This document shows positions 8,597 through 15,817 of a DNA stretch of 64,000 nucleotides, piece after piece. Position numbers and translations under genes: made by a program. This stretch comes from G965202665 sp965243835. Lineage in GTDB: Bacteria; Actinomycetota; Acidimicrobiia; Spongiisociales; Spongiisociaceae. The stretch lies in NCBI GenBank assembly GCA_965243835.1, contig OZ251578.1, forward strand, positions 248,001-312,000, written 5' to 3'. The stretch's first letter is position 1. Every line of letters starts with the position of its first letter. Under the pieces are notes generated by a model. That model was not told the origin of the DNA. It searched no databases and was given only the letters and a program-made list of their open reading frames with translations.

Positions 8597-8637
8597 ATCT
8601 TTAAAAAGTATGAGAGGAATCTAAGAGGGGGCTAAGA
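8597..8637 (-). promoter_or_regulatory. Three 11-bp-spaced direct repeats upstream of the acidic repeat gene
   Basis: On the minus strand TCTTAG (8637-8632), TCTTAG (8626-8621) and TCTCAT (8615-8610) recur at exactly 11-bp intervals, followed by a possible -10 TAAAGAT (8603-8597). Direct half-sites spaced 11 bp are the classical OmpR/PhoP-family binding pattern. The same two motifs at the same spacing lie upstream of the response-regulator gene that starts at 11534. Confidence 0.55.
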
Positions 8638-8727
8638 AAAACCGGCCCCCGGCCTGAAAAGGCGGAAATTTCACCCGGGAACGCCGGGCAAGGGCGGGAA
8701 ACGGTTCCCAAAGTGTAGGATGCGGGC

Positions 8728-9411
8728 ATGGCGCAGGCCGATGTGGAACGGATCATCACCGCCGCCGAATCCCGGCTGGCCTCCGATCCGGCGGCCGGTT
8801 TGGCCGGAACCGGTTTTTGGCCGGCCGTGTCGCGGGTCAAACGGGACCCGGAGTTGATCGCCGCCTTCGCCGACCGGATCGCGGCCGTGGACCGGGAGGC
8901 CCACCGCCGGTGGGCTTTCGCCCTGTTCCCGATGCGGACGGCCACCCTGGCGGCGGCCTTGGCCGCCCTGGCGGGACTGGCGGCGACCGCCGGGGCCTAT
9001 TACATGGACGAGCCGTGGAACGGACTGCTCCTGTTGGCCGGGACGGGGGCGTTGCTGGTTTCCACCCACGGCCTGGCCCATTTGGCCGTGGGCCGGGCGG
9101 CGGGCATTCGCTTCACCTGCTGGTTCATCGGAACCCCGCGTCGTCCGCAACCGGGGGTGAAAACCGACTACGCCTCCTATCTGGCCGTCTCCCCCCGCCG
9201 CCGGGCATGGATGCACGCCGCGGGGGCCATCGTCACCAAAATCATTCCGTTCGCCCTGCTCCCGGCGGCGGCCGCGGCCGGGGTCCCGGGCTGGACGATG
9301 TGGCTTCTGGCCGTCGTCGGCGCGGCCGGCGTCCTCACCGATCTGGTTTGGTCCGTTCGCATCTCCGACTGGAAGAAGTTCCGGCGGGAAATGTCCTACG
9401 TCCGCCGCTGA
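8728..9411 (+). CDS. Integral membrane protein with degenerate M50-like motif
   Basis: 227 residues with about five hydrophobic segments (roughly 72-92, 98-118, 157-180, 186-205). Residues 114-118 read HGLAH in a transmembrane context (STHGLAHLAVGRAAGI), resembling the HExxH start of M50 site-2-type peptidases but lacking the catalytic Glu, so it is probably not an active peptidase, or belongs to an unrelated family. The -10-like TAGGAT (8716-8721) lies six bases before ATG 8728, consistent with a leaderless message. Function unknown. Confidence 0.65.
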   Translation: MAQADVERIITAAESRLASDPAAGLAGTGFWPAVSRVKRDPELIAAFADRIAAVDREAHRRWAFALFPMRTATLAAALAALAGLAATAGAYYMDEPWNGLLLLAGTGALLVSTHGLAHLAVGRAAGIRFTCWFIGTPRRPQPGVKTDYASYLAVSPRRRAWMHAAGAIVTKIIPFALLPAAAAAGVPGWTMWLLAVVGAAGVLTDLVWSVRISDWKKFRREMSYVRR

Positions 9412-9459
9412 CCGGTAGTCCCGGAATCCGGGGTCCGGGGGCCGAGAGCGGGGCGGGGA

Positions 9460-10854
9460 TCAGACCGGGAGGGTGAACCCGACTTCGGCTCCGCCTCCGG
9501 GATGGTTGCGGGCGCGCACCGAGCCGCCGTGCGCCTCCACCACCCCTTTGACGATGGCCAGTCCCAGCCCCGACCCGGGCAGGGCCCGGGCGGCGGGCGT
9601 CCGGTAGAAGCGGTCGAAAATATAGGGCAGATCTTCGTCGGGGATGCCCGGCCCGTAATCCCGCACCAGCAACTCCCCCCCGGACAGGGTGATTTCCACC
9701 GGGGTGGGGGGCGGACCCCATTTGAGGGCGTTGTCCACCAGGTTCTCCACCGCCCGTTGCAAGGCCCCCGGCCGGGCCCGGAGGTCGACCCCTTCGCCGG
9801 CGACCCGCACCGGCCGTTGCCAACGGCGGGAGGCGCGTTCCGCCGCCCGGGCCGCGATATCTCCCAGGTCGGTGGGAACCTCTTCCTCCTCCGGTTCCTG
9901 TCCGGACTGCTCGGAGGCCAGGTCCACCAGTTCGCTTACCAGGGTGGTCAGCTCTTTCAGTTCATGATGGACGTCCGCCAGCAAACGCTCCCGCTCCGGC
10001 GGTTGCAACTCGTCGGCCCGGCCCAGCATTTCCACGTTGGTGCGCAGGCTGGTGAGCGGGGTGCGCAGTTCGTGGCTGGCGTCCTGCACCAGGCGCTTTT
10101 GCCGGTCGCGGGAGTCGCGCAGGGCGGTGATCATGCTGTTGAAACTGTCGGCCAGCCTCCCCGCCTCCCCGGAGGCCCCGGTTTCAATCGGCTCCAACAG
10201 CTCCCTGGTTTGGGCTACCTTCTCCGCGGCCCCGGTGAGAATTTCCATGGGGCGGGTCACCCGGCGGGCCGCCAACCATCCGCCCCCGCCCGCGGCGCCC
10301 GCGATGAGCAGGCCGATGACGAAAATGCGGGCCCCGAGAACGGCCAGCACCTCCTGCTGTTCGGTCACGTCCCGGGCGATGGAAATCACCGAATCCAGGG
10401 TTACCAGGATGGTCAGCATCCGGTACGGCTCTTCGTCGACCTCCACCGAATCGAATCGCACTGGGAGATACTCCTCGTCGATGTCCTTGTCCGGGTAGAG
10501 AACCGGCAAGAGGGGAGAGCCCCGCATCGTTACCAGGGGCTTGCCCGTTTTCAGATCCGACCATTGGAAAACGGCGTCGGTCCCGAACAGGATTTCAGCC
10601 AACTCCCCGGTGCGCAACCTTCCTCGCCCGTTGCCTCCGGCGTCGATTTGGATGGGGTCGTCCGAGTCCACCACGTTCACCTCCTCGGCGAACGGAAAAG
10701 CGGCGGACAAGGTCCGGGCCCTCTCCCGCAGGAAAGAGTCGGTTTCCGAGTTCAGGGCGCGGCGGGTGGTGAAGTAGGCGGCCGAGGCCACCAGCAGGGT
10801 GACCAGCACCGCCCCTCCCGCGAACAGGAGGGCGAACCTCCAGCGCAGGCTCAT
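9460..10854 (-). CDS. MprB-like sensor histidine kinase
   Basis: 464 residues: N-terminal transmembrane helix (about 8-29), an extracytoplasmic sensor (about 30-172), a second helix (about 173-195), HAMP (VTRPMEILTGAAEKV), HisKA with the phosphoacceptor His261 in QDASHELRTPLTS, and HATPase with N box ENLVDNALKWG, G1 DYGPGIP and G2 GSGLGLAIV. Its ATG overlaps the response-regulator stop by 4 bp (10851-10854). Overall arrangement is MprB-like (envelope-stress kinases of actinobacteria); the signal is not known. Confidence 0.9.
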   Translation of the reverse strand: MSLRWRFALLFAGGAVLVTLLVASAAYFTTRRALNSETDSFLRERARTLSAAFPFAEEVNVVDSDDPIQIDAGGNGRGRLRTGELAEILFGTDAVFQWSDLKTGKPLVTMRGSPLLPVLYPDKDIDEEYLPVRFDSVEVDEEPYRMLTILVTLDSVISIARDVTEQQEVLAVLGARIFVIGLLIAGAAGGGGWLAARRVTRPMEILTGAAEKVAQTRELLEPIETGASGEAGRLADSFNSMITALRDSRDRQKRLVQDASHELRTPLTSLRTNVEMLGRADELQPPERERLLADVHHELKELTTLVSELVDLASEQSGQEPEEEEVPTDLGDIAARAAERASRRWQRPVRVAGEGVDLRARPGALQRAVENLVDNALKWGPPPTPVEITLSGGELLVRDYGPGIPDEDLPYIFDRFYRTPAARALPGSGLGLAIVKGVVEAHGGSVRARNHPGGGAEVGFTLPV

Positions 10855-11534
10855 CGTTCCCTCAACACGTATCCCACGCCCCGCATGGTGTGGATGAGGC
10901 GGGACTCGCCCTCCTCCTCTATTTTGCGGCGCAGATAGCCGATGTACACGTCCAGCGAGTTGGAGGTGGTTTCAAAGGAGATGTCCCAGATGCGTTGGTA
11001 GATGAGGTCCCGGTCCAGAACCACCCCGGCGTTGGACATCAGCAGTTCCAACAGGTCGAACTCGGTTTTGGTGAGGTCGATCAGGCGGTCGCCGCGCCGG
11101 GCGCGCCGGCTTTTAATGTCCAGTTCCAGATCCTGGTAGCGCAACACTTCGGACAGGGCGGCGGCGTCGCTGCGCCTCAGCAGGGCCCGGATGCGGGCCA
11201 GCAGCTCGTCCAGGGCGAACGGTTTGGTCAGGTAGTCGTCCGCTCCCGCGTCCAGGCCCGCCACCCGGTCTCCCACTTCATGCCGGGCGGTGAGCATCAG
11301 CACCGGGGTGCGGTCGCCGCGGGAACGCAAGGTTCGGCACACGGACAACCCGTTCACGTAGGGCATCAGCACATCCAGTATGATCAAATCGATCCGGTTG
11401 CGCTCCAAGGCGGTCAGGGCCTCGGACCCGTCGGCGGTCAGGATCACCTCGTACCCTTCCAGTCGCAGGGCCCGGTCCAGGGCGTCCCGCACCGCCCGGT
11501 CGTCTTCCGCGATCAGAAGCTTCGTGTTCAGCAT
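10851..11534 (-). CDS. MprA-like OmpR-family response regulator
   Basis: 227 residues: receiver domain with acidic pair DD (11-12), phosphoacceptor Asp54 (LIILDVLMPYVNG), Lys in LTKPFALDELLARIRALLRR, and a C-terminal winged-helix DNA-binding domain (TKTEFDLLELL ... TTSNSLDVYIGYLRRKI ... IHTMRGVGYVLR). It is first in an operon with the overlapping kinase. The -10-like TAACCT lies six bases before ATG 11534, so the message is probably leaderless. Confidence 0.92.
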   Translation of the reverse strand: MLNTKLLIAEDDRAVRDALDRALRLEGYEVILTADGSEALTALERNRIDLIILDVLMPYVNGLSVCRTLRSRGDRTPVLMLTARHEVGDRVAGLDAGADDYLTKPFALDELLARIRALLRRSDAAALSEVLRYQDLELDIKSRRARRGDRLIDLTKTEFDLLELLMSNAGVVLDRDLIYQRIWDISFETTSNSLDVYIGYLRRKIEEEGESRLIHTMRGVGYVLRER

Positions 11535-11540
11535 AACCCC

Positions 11541-11573
11541 AGGTTACAACCCGACCCTAAGAACAAAATGAGA
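11541..11573 (-). promoter_or_regulatory. Promoter of the two-component operon with 11-bp direct repeat
   Basis: On the minus strand TCTCAT (11573-11568) and TCTTAG (11562-11557) are spaced 11 bp, the same half-sites as in front of the acidic repeat gene, and are followed by -10 TAACCT (11546-11541). This suggests autoregulation by the response regulator. The rest of the gap up to 11716 shows no gene. Confidence 0.5.
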
Positions 11574-11716
11574 AACCCGCCCCACGGCCCGCGGGGCTTG
11601 TTCCGCCCGGGTCGGCAGGCCGGAGCTGTGGGTCGTCAGCTGGGGGGAGAATCTGGAGATAGATCCGTGCGATATGTACGACAATCTGGCGGAGGCTGAA
11701 ACGCCTACGGCGGCTT

Positions 11717-12007
11717 ATGCCTAGCATTTGCCGGTTCAATGGGTTGATTATTTATATGTTCTCCAACGAAGGAATCCATAAAGAACCTCATTTGCATGTC
11801 TACGATGATCACAGGATATCCTGTCGGTCAACATTTTGAATTTTAAGCCGCGGGCGAGGCAACTGGAATAATTTGAATTCAAAAAATCGGAAACTTCTCA
11901 AAAAATGGATAAAAGAACATCAAGCGGATTTACTTGAAGCTTGGGTTGGTCTTGGAGATGGTATCCTGCCGGGTAAGATATCCCCGCCTAAAGGGAACTC
12001 GCCTTGA
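11717..12007 (+). pseudogene. DUF4160 family gene with one in-frame TGA
   Basis: Reads MPSICRFNGLIIYMFSNEG ... EPHLHVYDD, the typical DUF4160 N-terminus, then TGA at codon 41 (11837-11839), then continues in the same frame for 55 more codons with the family-like C-terminus (LKKWIKEHQADLLEAW). No insertion or deletion is needed. It is clearly AT-richer than its neighbours, so it was probably acquired. The simplest reading is a pseudogene by a nonsense change (for example TGG to TGA). Because the genome encodes SelA and SelB, selenocysteine is formally possible, but I see no convincing SECIS hairpin just after the TGA. Confidence 0.65.
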
Positions 12008-12019
12008 TAGGCCGAGGGA

Positions 12020-14752
12020 TTAATCCGGAGGGTCGGGGGTGCGGGGGGCGGCGGGGGGAACAGGGGCGAAGTAGCCGACTACCAGCAACAGCATTCCCAC
12101 CCCCAAGAAGGAGACCACCCGGGTCAGGGCGCCGGCGGCCCCCAGGTCGATCAGGAACAGTTTGACCACCGTCACCCCCATCAGGGACGCCCCGGCGATC
12201 CAGGCCGGCCGCCGCCCCCGGCGCTGGCCGAGGATCATCCCGCTCAGCCCGGCCGCCCCCCACAGGATGGACAGGGAAGCCTGCAGAATGGTGGAAGCGA
12301 AGAGATCCCCGAAAGCGAACGGAACGTCGAACCAGTGATGGACGGCGCGGGCCGTCGCCATGGTCAGCATGATCATCCCCAAGGAGACGGTCCAGCCGTT
12401 CCAGTTCCGCCGCGCGATCGACAAAACCGGGCCCTGGTAGGAGGCGACGCAACTCCGCCACCAGAAACCTCCCGCCGCCAGCAGTACGGTGACCGCCTCC
12501 AACGGGTTGAGAAGCGGTAGGTAGGGGAGGGGAGCGGGATCGCCGTTCGCAAAAAGGTTGGAGGCGGCGACGGCTATCGCCAAGCCGATCAGGGCCATGC
12601 CCGAACCGGACGTGAGATAGATGCGCCGGTGGTCGGCCAGCGGCCAGTTGCGGCTCCAGGGGCCGAACAGGGGGAGGACGGCCACCGCCAGCACGGACGC
12701 ATAGGCGGCCGTTGCCGGCCATATCCCCCCGGCGATTTGTTCCACTTGCCAGTGCGCCTCGCATCCGACCAGGGCCGCGATCGCCCAAAAACCTCCGCCG
12801 TGCAGGGCCCGCGACAACTTGGGAAACTCCTTCTCCCGCAGTCGCAGGAAGATGTAGTGGGCCGCCAGGGCGATGGGCCAAGCCGCCCAGCCGTAGTCGT
12901 CCAACGGGTGGGAAACCCGCCCTCCGCCCTGCGCCTCCGCCCAGCCCAGTAAAAAGACCATCGCCATTGCCGGCAGGAGCAGGATGGCCGCCGCGTTCAA
13001 CCGGGGCCACCGCACCGCCGGGGCCAGCAGGAACGCGCTCCCTAGGACGGCGGCTGCGACCATTAGCGAACCGTGCAGTCCGGCAGACGGGGCCTGGTTG
13101 ACGATTTCCATTACGCCGCCCGCCAGCGCCCATCCCGTTCCCCACGCCATCCCCGCCCACACCGCTCCCGCGGTCTCCGTCGACCGGTAGCGTTCCCGGT
13201 CCAGCAACCAGGCCGAAAACAACCCGCTCGCCGCCAGCAACATGGTCCCGGTAAAGAAGCGGTTGGCCAGCGGGACGGCCGCGTCCGGGTAGGGGAGTTC
13301 GTTGGTCAAAAACCACAGGAAGGCGAACCCGCCCAGACCCTGCAAGAGCCATCCCCCCGCCGCCAGCAGGCGCAGGTTTTGGCGCAGGTTGAGCCACGCT
13401 ATCCCCGCCCCCTGCGCCGCCCACAGCGCCGCCGTGTAGAAGGAATCGAAGGCCAGCGGGACGGCGAGGGCGGCGAAAGTCATTCCCAACCCGTAGTTGC
13501 ATCTCCTCAGCAGGTCGCCGTCCCCGGCGAGGAGGCGGGCGGCCGCCATGAGCAGAAAATGGAGGGCGGCCAAGCCCAGGGCGCTCCACGCCCATCCGTA
13601 TTCGGCGTGGCCGACCAGTTGCCCCAGCAGGGCGAAAACCGCAAACGGGGTGCCGAACGTCAAAGGCCCGTTGACCATCCAGCGCCGCACCGGGTTGTTT
13701 TCCGAACGGCGGGCGAACAGCAGGGGGGCGGTTGCGTACAGGGCCGCGAACAAGGCGGTAAACAGCACGGCGGAGGCCAGCAGGTCGATGTCGTAGCGGA
13801 AGGAGATCCAATGGGCGCTTATTCCCCACGTGAAAGCCCAGCCCAGCAGGTTGAACTCCGGCCAGGTTTTGAACCAGGTGACGGCCAGAATGGCCAGGTT
13901 GAGCACGGCGATGTAACCGAAGAGGAGCAAGTGGGAGCCGTCGTCCGCCGAGATCAGAATCGGGGCCAGGAACCCGCCGATTATTCCCAGCACCGCCAGC
14001 GAACGGGAATCCTGGACGATGGAGAGAATCCCGGCTCCGATGGTGATGACCACCACGGCCCCTATCGCCGCCGGGCCGGACAGCACCTCGTACCGGATCA
14101 GGGCGGCGTACACGGTCAGGTAGAGAACGGCGATCCCGCCTCCCTGCATGCTGAGGGAGTAGATCAGGTTGCGGCCCCTGGCCCACCATCCCACTCCCAG
14201 CATGGCCAGTCCGAACGCGGCCGCGGCCGCCAGTCGCATTTCCAGGGTGGGGGTGATCCAGCCCCGGTTGACGGCTGTTTGCAACAGGAACCCCAAGCCG
14301 AGCAAGGACAGGATCACCCCTACTTTCACCGGGACGTTGCCGGTGGTGAACCAGGCCTTGATCCCTCCGCGGACCGGTTCCGCCGGCCGGTCGGCGGGCG
14401 GCCGCGGGGCGGTGTCCGGTTCGTCCGGCGGCGGGGCGGCGGGCGGCGGGGGTTTCTTCAGGGGAGGAGGGGCGGGGACGATGGGCCGAGTGGCGGCCGG
14501 CGGCGGGGCGGCGGCGGCCGGTTCGTCGGGAGGAGGGGGTTCCTTCGGCGGCGGAGGGGCGGGCGCGATGACCGTTCGGGAGACGATGGGGGTTTCCGCG
14601 GATGGGGCGGGCGCGGACGAGCGGCCGGACTCCAACCACTCCACCCGGTTGCGCAGTTTGGCGATCTGCACCAAAGCGATCACCAGCAGAACCGGACCCG
14701 CCATCAACATCAAAAACGCTATAGCAATCAACGTCCCAAGCATACGGGTCAC
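12020..14752 (-). CDS. DUF2339 multi-pass membrane protein
   Basis: 910 residues. An N-terminal helix (about 7-30) is followed by a coiled segment (IAKLRNRVEWLE), a Pro-rich cytoplasmic linker (about 50-125) and then roughly two dozen hydrophobic helices to the C-terminus. The start of the membrane part (VKVGVILSLLGLGFLLQTAV; GGGIAVLYLTVYAAL) is characteristic of DUF2339 predicted membrane proteins. Shine-Dalgarno GGGAGGTGA precedes ATG 14752. Function of the family is not established. It converges on the DUF4160 remnant with 12 bp between stops. Confidence 0.85.
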   Translation of the reverse strand: MTRMLGTLIAIAFLMLMAGPVLLVIALVQIAKLRNRVEWLESGRSSAPAPSAETPIVSRTVIAPAPPPPKEPPPPDEPAAAAPPPAATRPIVPAPPPLKKPPPPAAPPPDEPDTAPRPPADRPAEPVRGGIKAWFTTGNVPVKVGVILSLLGLGFLLQTAVNRGWITPTLEMRLAAAAAFGLAMLGVGWWARGRNLIYSLSMQGGGIAVLYLTVYAALIRYEVLSGPAAIGAVVVITIGAGILSIVQDSRSLAVLGIIGGFLAPILISADDGSHLLLFGYIAVLNLAILAVTWFKTWPEFNLLGWAFTWGISAHWISFRYDIDLLASAVLFTALFAALYATAPLLFARRSENNPVRRWMVNGPLTFGTPFAVFALLGQLVGHAEYGWAWSALGLAALHFLLMAAARLLAGDGDLLRRCNYGLGMTFAALAVPLAFDSFYTAALWAAQGAGIAWLNLRQNLRLLAAGGWLLQGLGGFAFLWFLTNELPYPDAAVPLANRFFTGTMLLAASGLFSAWLLDRERYRSTETAGAVWAGMAWGTGWALAGGVMEIVNQAPSAGLHGSLMVAAAVLGSAFLLAPAVRWPRLNAAAILLLPAMAMVFLLGWAEAQGGGRVSHPLDDYGWAAWPIALAAHYIFLRLREKEFPKLSRALHGGGFWAIAALVGCEAHWQVEQIAGGIWPATAAYASVLAVAVLPLFGPWSRNWPLADHRRIYLTSGSGMALIGLAIAVAASNLFANGDPAPLPYLPLLNPLEAVTVLLAAGGFWWRSCVASYQGPVLSIARRNWNGWTVSLGMIMLTMATARAVHHWFDVPFAFGDLFASTILQASLSILWGAAGLSGMILGQRRGRRPAWIAGASLMGVTVVKLFLIDLGAAGALTRVVSFLGVGMLLLVVGYFAPVPPAAPRTPDPPD

Positions 14753-14914
14753 CTCCCGTTGCCAGGCTAGCGGACGCCGAAAAGGAGGGAGGGTTGCCCG
14801 GTTCGGGCCGTACCGGCAGGCAGAAGATACCGCAAACAGGTCAGGGCCGGTTATAACCTATGCGCCGGTATTGTTCTGGACATATTTAGGTAGGAGCAGG
14901 TTTCGCAACCACCA

Positions 14915-15118
14915 TCAGACGTCATCTGCGCTTGCCGTTTGGTCCGACTCTGAGGGACGACTTGTCGCCTCTAATGCCTGCCTGGTCGCCTTTAGCCTGT
15001 TGCGTAACCACAGGTAATCAGACTTGCGCACATATGATCTGATGATGTTCATTCTGTAATGCTCGTATCCCCGACATTCGTCACACAGACAGCCACCATC
15101 CTGCCCGTGTACTGTCAT
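14915..15118 (-). CDS. Small protein with CxCxxC motif, coupled to the RMF-like repeat gene
   Basis: 67 residues. The ATG (15118-15116) overlaps the stop of the upstream gene as ATGA, which supports real translation. The N-terminus has GGCLCDECRGYEH, a compact Cys cluster that could bind zinc. The rest is basic and helical (YLWLRNRLKATRQALEATS). I do not recognise a family. Its pairing with an RMF-like repeat protein is suggestive of a small mobile or phage-derived pair. Confidence 0.55.
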   Translation of the reverse strand: MTVHGQDGGCLCDECRGYEHYRMNIIRSYVRKSDYLWLRNRLKATRQALEATSRPSESDQTASADDV

Positions 15119-15723
15119 TTATACAACTCGCCGGACTGCCATCCGTCCTGCCAATCAGGATGTTGCTGGTCATCATACGGCAGACCATCCATATGCGCCT
15201 CCGCGCCCTCCATGAATTTCCAGCCTGCACGCCACAGGGGATGCGCCTCATCATCATACGGCAGGCCGTCTAGGTATGCCCCTGTGCCTGCTGATAGATG
15301 CCAGCCCTCCCGCCAATCAGTATCCGCGTCCGCAAGGCATGGCAACCCCTGTCGTTGCGCCTCCATACCCGCGTGACGTTGCGCCTGTTGTCGATCCTCC
15401 TGGTCCATGTTGCGTAGTTCCGGATGACTTTCTGCGCGTATATGTCCGTTCTGCTGATGCGCGGACTGCGCCCAACCCGTCCGCCACTGCGGATGCGCCC
15501 GGTCATCCAGAGGCAAGCCGCGCAGGAACGCCCTCCTGCCTGCCGCGTACTGCCATCCGTCCTGCCAATCCGGATCCTGACCGGCATCCAGGGGCGTCCC
15601 CCGTTGATGCGCCTCCGCGCCCGCCCGCCTCCGCATGTTCCGCTGATGCGCAACCCTGTTATACGGTAAGCAATCCTGTCCTGCCTGCCGGTCGGCAAGT
15701 AATGCCTCTGTCCTAGATGCCAT
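15115..15723 (-). CDS. Protein of five ribosome-modulation-factor-like repeats
   Basis: 202 residues. Five repeats lie at about 35-57, 62-84, 119-141, 146-168 and 173-195, mostly with a 27-residue period, with consensus G..A...GLP.DD..HP.W..GW. This matches the conserved skeleton of ribosome modulation factor (RMF: G..A...G ... CP ... W..GW), which in proteobacteria is a ~55-residue protein that dimerises 70S ribosomes. A tandem array in one chain is unusual. The ATG 15723 has no strong Shine-Dalgarno. It is coupled to the next small gene by an ATGA overlap. The function is inferred only from the repeat similarity. Confidence 0.7.
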   Translation of the reverse strand: MASRTEALLADRQAGQDCLPYNRVAHQRNMRRRAGAEAHQRGTPLDAGQDPDWQDGWQYAAGRRAFLRGLPLDDRAHPQWRTGWAQSAHQQNGHIRAESHPELRNMDQEDRQQAQRHAGMEAQRQGLPCLADADTDWREGWHLSAGTGAYLDGLPYDDEAHPLWRAGWKFMEGAEAHMDGLPYDDQQHPDWQDGWQSGELYK

Positions 15724-15817
15724 AATGCCCCTTTCGTTTGCGCGGTTATATCCATTATAGCCTGATGCGACAACGAACCGGGACGCGGTATGCGCATCCT
15801 CCCGGAGGAAGGAGTTG

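Noticed and set aside
11837..11890. Possible SECIS hairpin after the DUF4160 TGA
   Set aside because: Only a three-base GCC/GGC pairing is evident close to the TGA and no typical apical loop, so I do not call selenocysteine insertion.
11988..14639. 883-codon frame in another minus-strand frame over the DUF2339 gene
   Set aside because: Composition shadow rich in Arg/Pro/Gly; the DUF2339 frame has membrane helices, a ribosome-binding site and a known family.
15724..15817. tRNA-Sec gene near selB
   Set aside because: No acceptor stem of eight pairs, long variable arm or TCA anticodon loop could be made here or in the selA-fxsA gap.
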